Made by a program: the position numbers and the translations under genes. Positions 1 through 9,691 of a DNA stretch of 64,000 nt are shown here, piece by piece. The DNA lies in contig CANLVG010000011.1 of NCBI GenBank assembly GCA_947494565.1, forward strand, positions 145,733 through 209,732, given 5' to 3'. The DNA comes from an uncultured Flavobacteriaceae bacterium. GTDB lineage: Bacteria; Bacteroidota; Bacteroidia; Flavobacteriales; Flavobacteriaceae. Under the pieces are notes generated by a model. The model was not told the DNA's origin, ran no database searches, and was given only the letters and a program-made list of their open reading frames with translations. Each line of letters opens with the position of its first letter. The first letter of the stretch is position 1.

Positions 1-437
1 ACTTGTACCAGCCTTGAAGCCAATTGCTCTTCCATGATGCGCGCAAAGGGGCAGGCATGTGAATACCGGTCTCCTTCAAAATTATCATACAGGTCGGCGT
101 GGGCATCGATGTGCAGCATGTCTATTGGACCATGCATTGCATGAATCGCCCTTAAAATAGGATACGTGATGGAATGGTCTCCCCCCAAGGTGAGCAAGGG
201 TTGATCACTTTTAAGGTTTTTGGAGGTAATTCGTTCGATATCCCAATACTCCTTGATTTCATAATCTCCCGTATCATCGAAAAGCGCAGGGGAGATTTTG
301 GTTCCGTCTTCTGAAAAATAATTGGCGGATTCACTATGATATGCCTCCCGGATGAGCGGCGGGGCCAGGGCCGGTCCTTTCAAATACGATGACTTTTCAT
401 CGAATAGTATTCCCTGAAGGGTAATTTTCTTTCCCAT
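1..437 (-). CDS. Ureohydrolase, agmatinase/arginase family (partial)
   Basis: The gene starts at 437 (ATG) on the minus strand and leaves the window, so only the first 145 residues are seen. Family motifs are present: GGDHS near residue 85 and DAHAD near residue 109, whose Asp and His residues bind the two Mn ions of arginase-fold ureohydrolases. The early LKGPALAPPLIREA segment is typical of agmatinase-like members (agmatine to putrescine and urea). Formimidoylglutamase or guanidinobutyrase activity cannot be excluded without the C-terminal half. It diverges from ychF across a 124-bp gap. Family is sure, substrate is inferred. Confidence 0.85.
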   Translation of the reverse strand, partial: MGKKITLQGILFDEKSSYLKGPALAPPLIREAYHSESANYFSEDGTKISPALFDDTGDYEIKEYWDIERITSKNLKSDQPLLTLGGDHSITYPILRAIHAMHGPIDMLHIDAHADLYDNFEGDRYSHACPFARIMEEQLASRLVQ

Positions 438-527
438 AGCTGATTTAATATTGAATACAGGCTAAAGATAATCGTTCCACTGAAATTATGTTTCGTCATT
501 TTATAGGGTAGATCAAGAGGTAAAAGT

Positions 528-535
528 TATCTTTG
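528..535 (+). promoter_or_regulatory. Bacteroidota-type -7 element upstream of ychF
   Basis: TATCTTTG matches the TAnnTTTG -7 consensus of the Bacteroidota primary sigma factor and lies 26 bp before the ychF start. No clear TTTG -33 box was found at the right distance, so only half of the promoter is supported. Confidence 0.5.
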
Positions 536-561
536 CGCCCGAATTCTTAATCCAGTGATTT

Positions 562-1656
562 ATGAAAGCAGGTATCGTAGGACTACCCAACGTTGGTAAA
601 TCGACACTTTTCAATTGTTTGTCCAATGCAAAAGCGCAAAGCGCCAATTTTCCGTTTTGTACGATAGAACCGAATATAGGTGTTGTTAATGTGCCCGATA
701 CACGTTTAGAGAAGTTGGAAGACTTGGTGAATCCTGAAAAGGTGATTCCGGCCACTGTTGAAATCGTTGACATTGCGGGATTGGTCAAAGGAGCCAGTAA
801 AGGCGAGGGATTGGGAAATCAGTTTTTGGGGAATATCCGTGAAACCGATGCCATTCTTCATGTATTGCGTTGTTTCGACAATGACAATATCGTTCATGTC
901 GACGGTTCGGTAGATCCGATCCGTGATAAGGAGACCATCGATATGGAGCTACAGTTGAAGGATTTGGAGACGGTCGAAAAAAAATTGGATAAGGTAAAAC
1001 GCGCGGCTAAGACCGGAAATAAAGAAGCCCAAAAAGAAGAGGCCGTACTTCTGGCAATCAAAAATGGATTGGAAGCCGGCACCTCGGTTCGGGCCATAGA
1101 CCTTTCGAAAGATGACCGGAAAGAATATGTGAACCTGTTGCAGTTCATCACTGACAAACCAGTGATGTATGTATGTAATGTAGATGAGGATGCTGCGGCT
1201 GCGGGAAATGACTACGTAAATCAGGTAAAAGCCGCTGTCTCTGATGAAAATGCGGAGGTGATCGTGCTTGCTGTTGGCACTGAGGCCGATATTACAGAAC
1301 TTGAGACCTATGAGGAACGTCAAATGTTTCTAGAGGATCTGGGACTTTCCGAACCCGGTTCAGCCAAACTGATCCGCGGGGCATACAAACTATTGAATTT
1401 GGAGACCTATTTTACCGCAGGTGTGAAGGAAGTGCGTGCTTGGACCATTCCGGTAGGAGCAACAGCTCCGCAGGCGGCGGGTGTCATCCATACCGATTTT
1501 GAAAAAGGGTTTATTCGGGCAGAGGTCATTTCCTATGATGACTATGTGGCCTATGGTAGTGAAACCAAGGTCAAAGAAGCAGGCAAAATGCGTGTAGAAG
1601 GTAAAGAGTACATTGTAAAGGATGGCGATGTGATGCATTTCCGTTTTAATGTCTAG
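562..1656 (+). CDS. ychF: Redox-regulated ribosome-associated ATPase YchF (Obg-like)
   Basis: A universally conserved P-loop protein of the Obg family that prefers ATP and associates with ribosomes. The 364 residues match the usual length. The Walker A motif GLPNVGKST lies at residues 7-15, and the G3 motif [20 protein letters not shown] at about 71-90. A coiled-coil insertion at about 125-160 is rich in Lys and Glu. The C-terminal TGS domain follows, with [15 protein letters not shown] and the closing [12 protein letters not shown]. The start follows a good -7 promoter element by 26 bp. It is a single-gene unit followed by a separate transporter gene. Identification is firm. Confidence 0.97.
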   Translation: MKAGIVGLPNVGKSTLFNCLSNAKAQSANFPFCTIEPNIGVVNVPDTRLEKLEDLVNPEKVIPATVEIVDIAGLVKGASKGEGLGNQFLGNIRETDAILHVLRCFDNDNIVHVDGSVDPIRDKETIDMELQLKDLETVEKKLDKVKRAAKTGNKEAQKEEAVLLAIKNGLEAGTSVRAIDLSKDDRKEYVNLLQFITDKPVMYVCNVDEDAAAAGNDYVNQVKAAVSDENAEVIVLAVGTEADITELETYEERQMFLEDLGLSEPGSAKLIRGAYKLLNLETYFTAGVKEVRAWTIPVGATAPQAAGVIHTDFEKGFIRAEVISYDDYVAYGSETKVKEAGKMRVEGKEYIVKDGDVMHFRFNV

Positions 1657-1733
1657 TACTTTTTATCAGTTGAACTTCGTATTCCAGAAGTAAATAGATC
1701 TGCTGCTAGTACTGCAAGTCCTAATTTAGCCGA

Positions 1734-2633
1734 ATGCCAAAAAACACTTCGGTAACCGGTATTGGTGTTGTTTTCGCCATCTTGGGTGTCGTGCTCTTTT
1801 CCGCGAAGGCCGTGATGGTCAAAATGGCCTATACGTATCAGGTTGACCATTTGACCCTGCTTTTGTTTCGCATGGGGTTTGCCTTTCCTTTTTACTTGAT
1901 CATCGCTCTTGTAAGCAAACCACAACCAAATCAGCGGGTCACGACCAAAGACTATGTATGGTTGGTGCTTTTCGGTTTTTTGGGCTATTATTTGGCAAGT
2001 CTTTTCGACTTTATGGGCTTACAGTATCTCAAGGCGGGCCTAGAGCGGATTATCCTTTTCATCTATCCGACCATAGTCGTACTGTTGTCGTGGCTCTTCT
2101 TTAAAAAGAAGCTCACAAGACAGCAATTTTCGGCCATATTGATTACCTATGTAGGAGTGTTGATTACCTTTTGGGATGAAATCGGAATTTCAGGGGATGC
2201 GGTCTATTGGGGCGGATTCCTGATCTTTCTTAGCGCCTTTACCTATGCTGCCTATCTGGTCGGAAGCGGTTGGTTGATACCCAAATTCGGGGTGTTGCGT
2301 TTTACCTCGTATGCCATGTTGGTTTCTACGCTCTGTATTGCAGTTCATTATGCAATGGTGGCCGATTTCGACTTGTTCGATTACCCGGCAGAGGTTTATT
2401 ATTTAGGATTGGCCATGGCCGTTTTCTCGACGCTACTACCTTCATTTTTGGTGTCTGCTGCAATCAAGCGTTTGGGGGCTTCCACTTTTTCCATTTTTGG
2501 AAGTCTGGGTCCTGTCTCTACGATTATCCTAGCCTTTCTCTTTTTGGACGAACGGGTAACGACCTTGCAGATTTTTGGAATGCTCGTGGTGATTGCAGGG
2601 GTGACCTTGGTTTCGCGGAAAAATAGCCATTGA
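1734..2633 (+). CDS. EamA/DMT-family transporter
   Basis: An inner-membrane protein of 299 residues with about ten hydrophobic helices, arranged as two EamA repeats (roughly residues 8-140 and 155-295), the layout of the drug/metabolite transporter superfamily. The first helix contains the usual small-residue pattern (GVVFAILGVVLFSAKAVMVK). The second repeat ends with the family-typical LDERVTTLQIFGMLVVIAGV. Members export amino acids, nucleobases or other small metabolites, and the substrate cannot be read from sequence. It is not obviously in an operon: 77 bp separate it from ychF and 90 bp from the next gene. Confidence 0.88.
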   Translation: MPKNTSVTGIGVVFAILGVVLFSAKAVMVKMAYTYQVDHLTLLLFRMGFAFPFYLIIALVSKPQPNQRVTTKDYVWLVLFGFLGYYLASLFDFMGLQYLKAGLERIILFIYPTIVVLLSWLFFKKKLTRQQFSAILITYVGVLITFWDEIGISGDAVYWGGFLIFLSAFTYAAYLVGSGWLIPKFGVLRFTSYAMLVSTLCIAVHYAMVADFDLFDYPAEVYYLGLAMAVFSTLLPSFLVSAAIKRLGASTFSIFGSLGPVSTIILAFLFLDERVTTLQIFGMLVVIAGVTLVSRKNSH

Positions 2634-2723
2634 ACCACTCCGTTTGTAGTTGGTCGATTCTGATTGTTGGGAATGTAGTAATTTACTTTCTTTGAACAAT
2701 CTCATTAGTATATCATTGGATTT

Positions 2724-4283
2724 ATGAAATATTTTGTTTCCTCAGTTTTCTTTTTTCTTTTGCTTATTGGATGTTCAGATTCCGAAACAACCCCGGAAAT
2801 CCCTGAAGAGGAGGTTTCGCTTCCTACGATTACTACAGTTGTAGTTACGGATGTTACCGATGTTTCTGCCCTTTCCGGTGGGAATGTCACGGATGATGGA
2901 GGCGCCGCAATTACCGATCGAGGAGTGGTTTGGGGAACTTCTACCGGACCTACTATTTCCGATAATAAAATTGCTAATGGCACTGGCAAAGGTGAATTTA
3001 ATAGTTCGCTGGAAGATTTAGAAGCGAATTTAACTTACTATGTGCGAGCGTATGCCATAAATAGTGCGGGCACGGCCTATGGGAATGAGCTAAGTTTTAA
3101 TACCCTTGAACCAGAACCTGTTGCAAAGGTTTTTGAGGGGGATGTTATTTTGACTTCCCAACAAGAAGTTGATGATTTCGGTGCTGAAAGTTATACAAGG
3201 GTTTCGGGCAAAGTCATTGTTAAGGATAGCAATACGCCATCGACAATTTTCGATTTAACTCCCTTATGGTCAATTAATTCTATAACAGGTAGTTTATATA
3301 TTGAACAAAATAACATTCTGAATAAATTAGAGGGTTTTGATAGGCTGAAAACAATTGGGGGGGATTTGATAATCAGTTCTAATAATGATCTGGAAGCTAT
3401 TAACGCATATAAGGAACTTGAGTTAATAGATGGTCGTCTTCTTATTAACAAGGTAGGCGGAGCTATCGACGGGTTCACCAAATTAAAGTCAATAGGCTCC
3501 GGATTTACAATGCAGTTTGTTAATGGAATTGAAGATTTGAATTTTTTCGAATCATTAGTGAGTATTGATGGATTTATAGAAATCATTTTTAATCAACAAT
3601 TAAGGTCTTTAAGTGGTTTTGATAAATTAAATACCCTGAGTAAATTAAAGCTTTGGGGAAATGGTTCACTTTTATCGTTAGCCGGTTTGAATGGTATTAC
3701 AACAATCAACGAAGGCCTTATAATTCAGAGTAATGGAGCTCTAGAAAGCCTTACGGGTTTAGAAACGCTAGAAAATGTTCAGGGTAGTGTAGAGATTTAC
3801 TATAACGGACTTCTTAAAAGTCTAAATGGGCTTAAAAACTTAAAAAGTATAGGTTCAGGACTTGAAATAATCAATAATGATTTGCTTGAAAGTTTAGAAG
3901 GTTTGGGGAACTTAGAAACTACCGGTGCAAATGATGATTGTCTAGCTTGCCAAGGATCGATTATCATAGAATCCAATCCCCGGTTATTGAACATAGACGC
4001 CTTGGAAAATCTTACCACAGCTTGGTATGCTTACATCGAAATAAAATTTAATGCGAAGTTGCAAAATCTAGATGGATTGAGAAACCTGACTAATATTTAC
4101 AAGTTCCAGAGTGATACTGGTGGTTTTGGAGCTACAATAGAGAGCAATAGCGTTTTAAATGACGTTTGCGGGATAAAGAATGTTTATGAAAGCAATCCTT
4201 TTAGATTTTATGTGCAAGGGAATCTTAACGGAACGGAAAATCCTGAGGGTAGTGCGCGGGATCTTTTGAGCATGTGTGACTAA
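2724..4283 (+). CDS. Surface lipoprotein with FN3-like domain and LRR-type L-domain repeats
   Basis: A 519-residue exported lipoprotein. Its N terminus is a hydrophobic stretch ending in the lipobox LIGC (Cys at about residue 17), followed by an acidic, Pro-rich linker. Residues about 32-132 look like a fibronectin-III-like domain (YYVRAYAINSAGTAYGNE). From about 150 to the end there are repeated units of about 22-25 residues of the type LKSLNGLKNLKSIGSGLEI, like the receptor L-domain or LRR solenoids of Bacteroidota surface proteins. A binding role at the cell surface is inferred. The repeat half is visibly richer in A+T than the flanking genes, which suggests an accessory or fast-evolving gene. 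A terminator follows at once. Confidence 0.82.
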   Translation: MKYFVSSVFFFLLLIGCSDSETTPEIPEEEVSLPTITTVVVTDVTDVSALSGGNVTDDGGAAITDRGVVWGTSTGPTISDNKIANGTGKGEFNSSLEDLEANLTYYVRAYAINSAGTAYGNELSFNTLEPEPVAKVFEGDVILTSQQEVDDFGAESYTRVSGKVIVKDSNTPSTIFDLTPLWSINSITGSLYIEQNNILNKLEGFDRLKTIGGDLIISSNNDLEAINAYKELELIDGRLLINKVGGAIDGFTKLKSIGSGFTMQFVNGIEDLNFFESLVSIDGFIEIIFNQQLRSLSGFDKLNTLSKLKLWGNGSLLSLAGLNGITTINEGLIIQSNGALESLTGLETLENVQGSVEIYYNGLLKSLNGLKNLKSIGSGLEIINNDLLESLEGLGNLETTGANDDCLACQGSIIIESNPRLLNIDALENLTTAWYAYIEIKFNAKLQNLDGLRNLTNIYKFQSDTGGFGATIESNSVLNDVCGIKNVYESNPFRFYVQGNLNGTENPEGSARDLLSMCD

Positions 4284-4298
4284 GCAATTTCTATCAAC

Positions 4299-4352
4299 AA
4301 AACCCCTATTCCCATTGTTAATTACTTTACTCGTTAGGGGTTTTATTTTTTT
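4299..4352 (+). terminator. Intrinsic terminator after the LRR lipoprotein
   Basis: The arms AAAACCCCT and AGGGGTTTT (4299-4307 and 4336-4344) form a hairpin followed by ATTTTTTTT. It lies 15 bp after the lipoprotein stop and separates it from parE. Confidence 0.75.
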
Positions 4353-4397
4353 TAAAGTCGTGTTATCTTAGCCAACCAAGCTTAACATTCCCATAAC

Positions 4398-6257
4398 ATG
4401 GCGCAAAACTCCCAGTATACCGAAGATAACATTCGTTCGCTCGATTGGAAAGAGCATATTCGAATGCGCCCTGGTATGTACATCGGTAAGTTGGGCGATG
4501 GCTCTTCTGCCGATGACGGTATCTATATTTTATTAAAAGAAGTTATCGATAACTGTATCGATGAATTCGTCATGGGTGCCGGTAAGACCATTGAGATCCG
4601 TATCAAGGACAAGCAGGTCAAAGTACGCGATTATGGGCGTGGCATTCCGTTGGGAAAGGTCGTCGATGTGGTCTCTAAAATGAATACGGGCGGCAAGTAT
4701 GATTCGCGCGCTTTTAAGAAGTCCGTTGGTCTTAATGGAGTCGGTACAAAGGCGGTCAATGCCTTGTCCAGTTTTTTTGAAGTGCAATCCTCCCGTGAAA
4801 ATAAAATAAAGACAGCGGAATTCAGTAAAGGGAATTTGGTCAAGGAAGAAGGCCCTGTGGACACCTCGAAGCGCAAGGGTACCAAGGTCAGCTTTATTCC
4901 TGATGATGCCATTTTCAAGAAGTACAAGTACCGCAATGAGTATGTGGAACGCATGCTCAAAAATTATGTCTATCTCAATCCGGGATTGACCATTGATTTC
5001 AACGGAGAGAAATTCCATTCGGAAAATGGTCTCAAGGATCTCTTGGAAGACAATAACAATACAGGGGATTTCCTCTATCCCGTTATCCATTTAAAAGGAG
5101 ACGATATTGAGGTAGCGATTACCCATAGCAAGACCCAGTATAGCGAGGAATACCATTCGTTTGTCAACGGGCAGAATACCACACAAGGAGGCACACACCA
5201 AACGGCCTTTCGAGAAGCTTTGGTGAAGACCATTCGCGAGTTCTATAAAAAGAACTACGATGCTTCCGATATTCGCAAATCGATAATTTCCGCAATATCG
5301 ATCAAAGTCATGGAGCCCGTCTTTGAAAGCCAGACAAAGACCAAGCTCGGATCCACCGACATGGGAGGTGACTTACCCACGGTACGTACCTATATTAACG
5401 ATTTTGTCGGCCGACGGTTGGACAATTACTTGCATAAGAATCAGGATGTAGCAGAGGCCTTACAAAAGAAAATCATGCAAGCGGAGCGAGAACGTAAAGA
5501 ACTCTCCGGTATTCGAAAATTGGCCAAGGATAGGGCAAAGAAGGCCAACCTTCATAACAAAAAATTGCGGGACTGTCGCGTGCATTTGGGTGACGTCAAA
5601 AACGACAGAAACCTAGAGACCACCCTGTTCATCACGGAGGGTGATTCCGCTTCCGGTTCCATTACGAAATCGCGTGATGTCAATACACAGGCGGTATTCA
5701 GTTTAAAAGGTAAGCCCTTGAATTCCTATGGATTGTCTAAAAAAATAGTCTATGAGAATGAGGAGTTCAACCTGCTACAGGCGGCACTGAATATCGAAGA
5801 ATCGATGGAAGATCTCCGCTACAAGAACATTGTCATCGCAACGGATGCAGATGTTGACGGAATGCACATTCGCTTGCTACTGATTACCTTTTTCTTGCAG
5901 TTCTTTCCAGAGTTGATCAAAGAGAATCATTTGTATATTCTTCAGACACCGCTGTTTCGCGTGCGCAATAAAAAGGAAACGATTTACTGTTACAGTGATG
6001 AAGAACGTAGGGCCGCAATTGAAAAATTGACCGGTAAGCCCGAAATTACCCGATTTAAAGGTTTGGGTGAAATATCCCCTGATGAGTTCAAGCATTTTAT
6101 AGGAGATGATATCCGATTAGAGCCGGTAATGTTAGACAAGGCGATGTCGATAGAAGAATTGCTTAGTTTTTATATGGGAAAGAATACCCCGGACCGTCAA
6201 AAATTTATTATCGAAAATTTGAAGGTTGAAATAGACCTGGTCGAAGAAAACCAATAA
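4398..6257 (+). CDS. parE: DNA topoisomerase IV subunit B
   Basis: The ATPase subunit of topoisomerase IV, which unlinks replicated chromosomes together with ParC. The 619 residues carry a GHKL ATPase domain (Asn in [15 protein letters not shown], and [12 protein letters not shown] for ATP binding), a transducer domain, and a TOPRIM domain with EGDSASGS and the Mg-binding [12 protein letters not shown]. The C-terminal region has [13 protein letters not shown], as in type IIA B subunits. The length fits ParE or short GyrB. The adjacent parC-type A subunit makes topoisomerase IV the better reading. The gap to parC is 52 bp, so the two are probably co-transcribed. Confidence 0.95.
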   Translation: MAQNSQYTEDNIRSLDWKEHIRMRPGMYIGKLGDGSSADDGIYILLKEVIDNCIDEFVMGAGKTIEIRIKDKQVKVRDYGRGIPLGKVVDVVSKMNTGGKYDSRAFKKSVGLNGVGTKAVNALSSFFEVQSSRENKIKTAEFSKGNLVKEEGPVDTSKRKGTKVSFIPDDAIFKKYKYRNEYVERMLKNYVYLNPGLTIDFNGEKFHSENGLKDLLEDNNNTGDFLYPVIHLKGDDIEVAITHSKTQYSEEYHSFVNGQNTTQGGTHQTAFREALVKTIREFYKKNYDASDIRKSIISAISIKVMEPVFESQTKTKLGSTDMGGDLPTVRTYINDFVGRRLDNYLHKNQDVAEALQKKIMQAERERKELSGIRKLAKDRAKKANLHNKKLRDCRVHLGDVKNDRNLETTLFITEGDSASGSITKSRDVNTQAVFSLKGKPLNSYGLSKKIVYENEEFNLLQAALNIEESMEDLRYKNIVIATDADVDGMHIRLLLITFFLQFFPELIKENHLYILQTPLFRVRNKKETIYCYSDEERRAAIEKLTGKPEITRFKGLGEISPDEFKHFIGDDIRLEPVMLDKAMSIEELLSFYMGKNTPDRQKFIIENLKVEIDLVEENQ

Positions 6258-6309
6258 TTAACCCGGTCGCCAATCGGCGAACCCAACTAAACTAGAGGAT
6301 TTTAGCTGT

Positions 6310-9126
6310 ATGGCTGAGAACGAAGAAGATTTAAATTCACCGGCAGATGAAGAGGGGCTACCCAAGGGAGAGGAAGAAAACACCAACGTACCCTCTGAAG
6401 AAGAAGGTGAGGATTTAAACGAAAAATCCGCTACTGAAGCGGAAGCCGATACAACGGATTCCGAAGATATGGCGAACGAAGAAGATGCCCAAGACGATGC
6501 CCTGACCAAGGTAACCGGTATGTACAAAGACTGGTTCTTGGATTATGCCTCTTATGTGATCTTGGAACGTGCGGTACCCGCTATCGAAGACGGATTCAAA
6601 CCGGTACAACGCCGAATCATGCATGCGCTTAAAGAGCTCGATGACGGTCGCTATAACAAGGTGGCGAATGTCGTGGGGCACACCATGCAGTACCATCCCC
6701 ATGGTGATGCGAGTATTGCCGATGCCATGGTGCAAATGGGGCAGAAAGACCTGTTGATCGACACCCAGGGAAACTGGGGTAATATTTTAACCGGAGACCG
6801 TGCTGCGGCCTCCAGATACATTGAAGCGAGACTCTCCAAGTTTGCTTTGGATGTCGTATTCAGTCCTAAGATTACCGAATGGCAACAGTCCTATGACGGA
6901 CGCAAAAAAGAACCGGTCAATCTTCCGGTGATGTTTCCGCTGCTTCTGGCACAAGGGGCTGAAGGTATAGCAGTAGGCCTTTCCACGAAAGTGCTTCCGC
7001 ACAACTTCAATGAATTGATCGATGCCTCTATCAAACATTTGGAAGGCAAACGATTTAAACTTTTTCCCGATTTCCCGACAGCGGGTATCATCGATGTCAC
7101 CAATTACAATGATGGCATGCGTGGGGGTAAGGTACGGGTACGGGCCAAGATTTCCCAGATGGACAAGAATACGTTGGTGATCAATGAAATTCCTTATGGT
7201 ACTAATACCTCTTCATTAATCGATTCCATCCTAAAGGCAAATGATAAGGGAAAGATCAAGGTGAAGAAAATCGAGGACAACACCGCTGCGGATGTTGAAA
7301 TCTTGATTCATTTGCCCAGTGGTATATCGCCCGATAAGACCATAGATGCGCTTTATGCGTTTACCTCCTGTGAATCGTCTATTTCTCCATTGGGTTGTAT
7401 TATCGAGGATAATAAACCACTTTTCATTGGGGTCACCGAAATGCTAAAACGCTCGACGGATGCTACGGTAGAGTTATTGCGTCAAGAACTGGAGATACAA
7501 CTCGGGGAACTGGAACAACAGTGGCATGCCGCCTCTTTGGAACGTATTTTTATCGAGAACCGAATCTATCGCGATATCGAGGAGCAAGAAACCTGGGAAG
7601 GGGTCATCAAAGCGATCGATGAAGGACTTAAACCGCATACCAAGCATCTAAAACGGCCTGTGACGGAGGATGATATTGTTCGTTTGACCGAAATTCGTAT
7701 CAAGCGTATCTCCAAGTTCGATTTGGACAAGGCCCAACAGCATCTTGATAATCTAGAGGAAAAAATTGCCGAAGTCAAACACCACCTTGCGAATATCATT
7801 ACCTATGCAGTCGACTATTTCAAACGCTTGAAAGCTACCTATGGTAAGGGAAGGGAGCGGAAATCGGAAATTCGAATATTCGATGATATTGAAGCCACAA
7901 AGGTGGTCATTCGCAATACCAAGCTGTATGTGAATCGCGAAGAGGGCTTTGTGGGCACTTCCATGCGACGTGACGAATATGTTACGGATTGTGCGGATAT
8001 CGATAACATCATCGTCTTCACGAAAAATGGCAAAATGATGGTCACTAAGGTTGATTCTAAGACCTTTGTAGATAAGAACATCATTCATGTGGCGGTCTTT
8101 AAAAAGAAAGACAAGCGTACTACCTATAATTTAATTTACAAAGACGGAAGGGGAGGACCCAGTTACATCAAACGCTTTAACGTTACTAGTATTACCCGAG
8201 ATCGGCTATACGATGTCGGTACAGGAAAAGCGGGCACCGATATACTTTATTTTTCGGCCAACCCGAACGGAGAGGCAGAGGTCATTACGGTATTGCTTCG
8301 TCAGGCTGGTAGCATTAAAAAGCTAAAGTGGGACCTGGATTTTTCAGATGTTCTCATCAAAGGTCGGGGCTCGAAAGGAAATTTGGTCACCAAATATTCC
8401 GTAAAGCGGATCGAATTGAAGGAGAAAGGACTTTCTACGCTCAAACCTCGAAAATTATGGTTTGATGATACGGTACAACGCTTAAATATGGATGAACGAG
8501 GTGAGTATCTTGGTGAATTTACCAGTGAAGACCGCTTGCTTGTCATCAATCAGCAGGGAAACATTAAGACCGTCATCCCCGAACTGACATTGCGATTTAA
8601 TGATGACATGATCGTCTTGGAAAAATGGGAACCCCAAAAACCGATATCCGCAATTTATTGGGAAGGGGATAAGGAACTATTTTATGTAAAGCGCTTTTTA
8701 ATCGATAATCCCGAACGGGTTGAATCGATCCTTACCGATCATCCGAAATCATACCTTGAGAAGGTCTTTACGGATTATCGTCCTAAGGCGGAAATTGTAT
8801 TCGCCAAAAAACGGGGTAAGGACCGACAGGATAACTTGGAAGTCGATCTCGAACAGTTTATCGCCATCAAGGGTATATCGGCGATGGGAAATCAATTGAC
8901 CAAAGACAAAGTTTTGGAAATCAATGCGATGGCCCCATTGCCTTACGAGGTGCCCAAGCCGAGAGAAGCTTCTGAAATAGAGGTGGTAGACGAAGAGAAT
9001 GTAGTGACTCAAGAACTATCGGTAGCACCCAAAGAACCGCCGGCGAGCGATAAAACATCCACAAAGCCCACTGACCAAGAGGATGTTGATGATGATGACG
9101 AAGAAGGGCAAATAACCTTGTTTTAG
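6310..9126 (+). CDS. parC: DNA topoisomerase IV subunit A
   Basis: The DNA-breaking subunit of topoisomerase IV. The catalytic Tyr is in AASRYIEARL (Y170). The winged-helix region before it contains KPVQRRIMHAL and HPHGDASIADAMV. A coiled coil lies at about 430-510 and a six-bladed C-terminal beta-pinwheel at about 540-840. At 938 residues it is longer than enterobacterial ParC. Two additions explain this: an acidic N-terminal extension of about 65 residues and a low-complexity acidic tail of about 50 residues that ends in QITLF. It lies directly downstream of parE. Confidence 0.95.
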   Translation: MAENEEDLNSPADEEGLPKGEEENTNVPSEEEGEDLNEKSATEAEADTTDSEDMANEEDAQDDALTKVTGMYKDWFLDYASYVILERAVPAIEDGFKPVQRRIMHALKELDDGRYNKVANVVGHTMQYHPHGDASIADAMVQMGQKDLLIDTQGNWGNILTGDRAAASRYIEARLSKFALDVVFSPKITEWQQSYDGRKKEPVNLPVMFPLLLAQGAEGIAVGLSTKVLPHNFNELIDASIKHLEGKRFKLFPDFPTAGIIDVTNYNDGMRGGKVRVRAKISQMDKNTLVINEIPYGTNTSSLIDSILKANDKGKIKVKKIEDNTAADVEILIHLPSGISPDKTIDALYAFTSCESSISPLGCIIEDNKPLFIGVTEMLKRSTDATVELLRQELEIQLGELEQQWHAASLERIFIENRIYRDIEEQETWEGVIKAIDEGLKPHTKHLKRPVTEDDIVRLTEIRIKRISKFDLDKAQQHLDNLEEKIAEVKHHLANIITYAVDYFKRLKATYGKGRERKSEIRIFDDIEATKVVIRNTKLYVNREEGFVGTSMRRDEYVTDCADIDNIIVFTKNGKMMVTKVDSKTFVDKNIIHVAVFKKKDKRTTYNLIYKDGRGGPSYIKRFNVTSITRDRLYDVGTGKAGTDILYFSANPNGEAEVITVLLRQAGSIKKLKWDLDFSDVLIKGRGSKGNLVTKYSVKRIELKEKGLSTLKPRKLWFDDTVQRLNMDERGEYLGEFTSEDRLLVINQQGNIKTVIPELTLRFNDDMIVLEKWEPQKPISAIYWEGDKELFYVKRFLIDNPERVESILTDHPKSYLEKVFTDYRPKAEIVFAKKRGKDRQDNLEVDLEQFIAIKGISAMGNQLTKDKVLEINAMAPLPYEVPKPREASEIEVVDEENVVTQELSVAPKEPPASDKTSTKPTDQEDVDDDDEEGQITLF

Positions 9127-9152
9127 ATGAAATGGTTTAAAGTTCGTTTTTC

Positions 9153-9584
9153 ATGAAGAAATTTATCGAAGAATTCAAGAATTTTGCGATTAAGGGCAAT
9201 ATGGTCGATATGGCTATAGGTATCATTATTGGTGCTTCGTTTAATGCTGTTGTGAACTCTCTGGTAAAGAAAGTAATTATGCCCCCCCTGTCGTTACTGA
9301 CGGAAGGTGTTAGTCTGGGGAGTAAATCCTATGTATTGCGAGAAGCCTCGGAAGGGGTAACCGAAGTTGCTATCGGTTACGGAGATCTATTGAATGTCCT
9401 TATTGATTTTATAATTGTGGCCATGACCATATTTTTGGTTATCAAGGGTATGAACCGTTTTAGAGATAAGGCGGAGGACCCTGAAGATGCCGAGGTGGAA
9501 ACACCAAGGAATATTCAATTGCTATCTAATCTTGAAAAACTTATGAAAGAGCAGAATGAACTGTTACGGAAGAACAAGGAGTGA
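9153..9584 (+). CDS. mscL: Large-conductance mechanosensitive channel MscL
   Basis: An inner-membrane emergency valve that opens under hypo-osmotic tension. The 143 residues show the amphipathic N terminus (MKKFIEEFKNFAIKGN), TM1 with VDMAIGIIIGASFNAVVNSL at about 18-40, a periplasmic loop at about 50-75, TM2 at about 78-100 (LIDFIIVAMTIFLVIKGMN), and a cytoplasmic charged helix. This is the standard MscL plan with a normal length. It begins 26 bp after parC and could be read from the same message. Salt or rain-shock protection fits a marine bacterium, although this is inference. Confidence 0.96.
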   Translation: MKKFIEEFKNFAIKGNMVDMAIGIIIGASFNAVVNSLVKKVIMPPLSLLTEGVSLGSKSYVLREASEGVTEVAIGYGDLLNVLIDFIIVAMTIFLVIKGMNRFRDKAEDPEDAEVETPRNIQLLSNLEKLMKEQNELLRKNKE

Positions 9585-9640
9585 TTTTGTTTAAGCAATA
9601 GGCCATTCTTATACCGGCATATCCCAAATCATTTAACAAC

Positions 9641-9672
9641 TTGTGCATTCGATCTTAATATCCCTATATTTA
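9641..9672 (+). promoter_or_regulatory. Putative promoter for the desaturase-family gene
   Basis: TTG at 9641-9643 and TATATTTA at 9665-9672 are 21 bp apart, which fits the -33/-7 spacing of Bacteroidota promoters. The -7 has one mismatch to TAnnTTTG. The gene starts 19 bp downstream. Confidence 0.4.
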
Positions 9673-9691
9673 GCAAAATTTAAATTTTTAA

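Noticed and set aside
4533..5090. 185-codon antisense frame inside parE
   Set aside because: Shadow of a conserved coding region on the other strand with no supporting signals.
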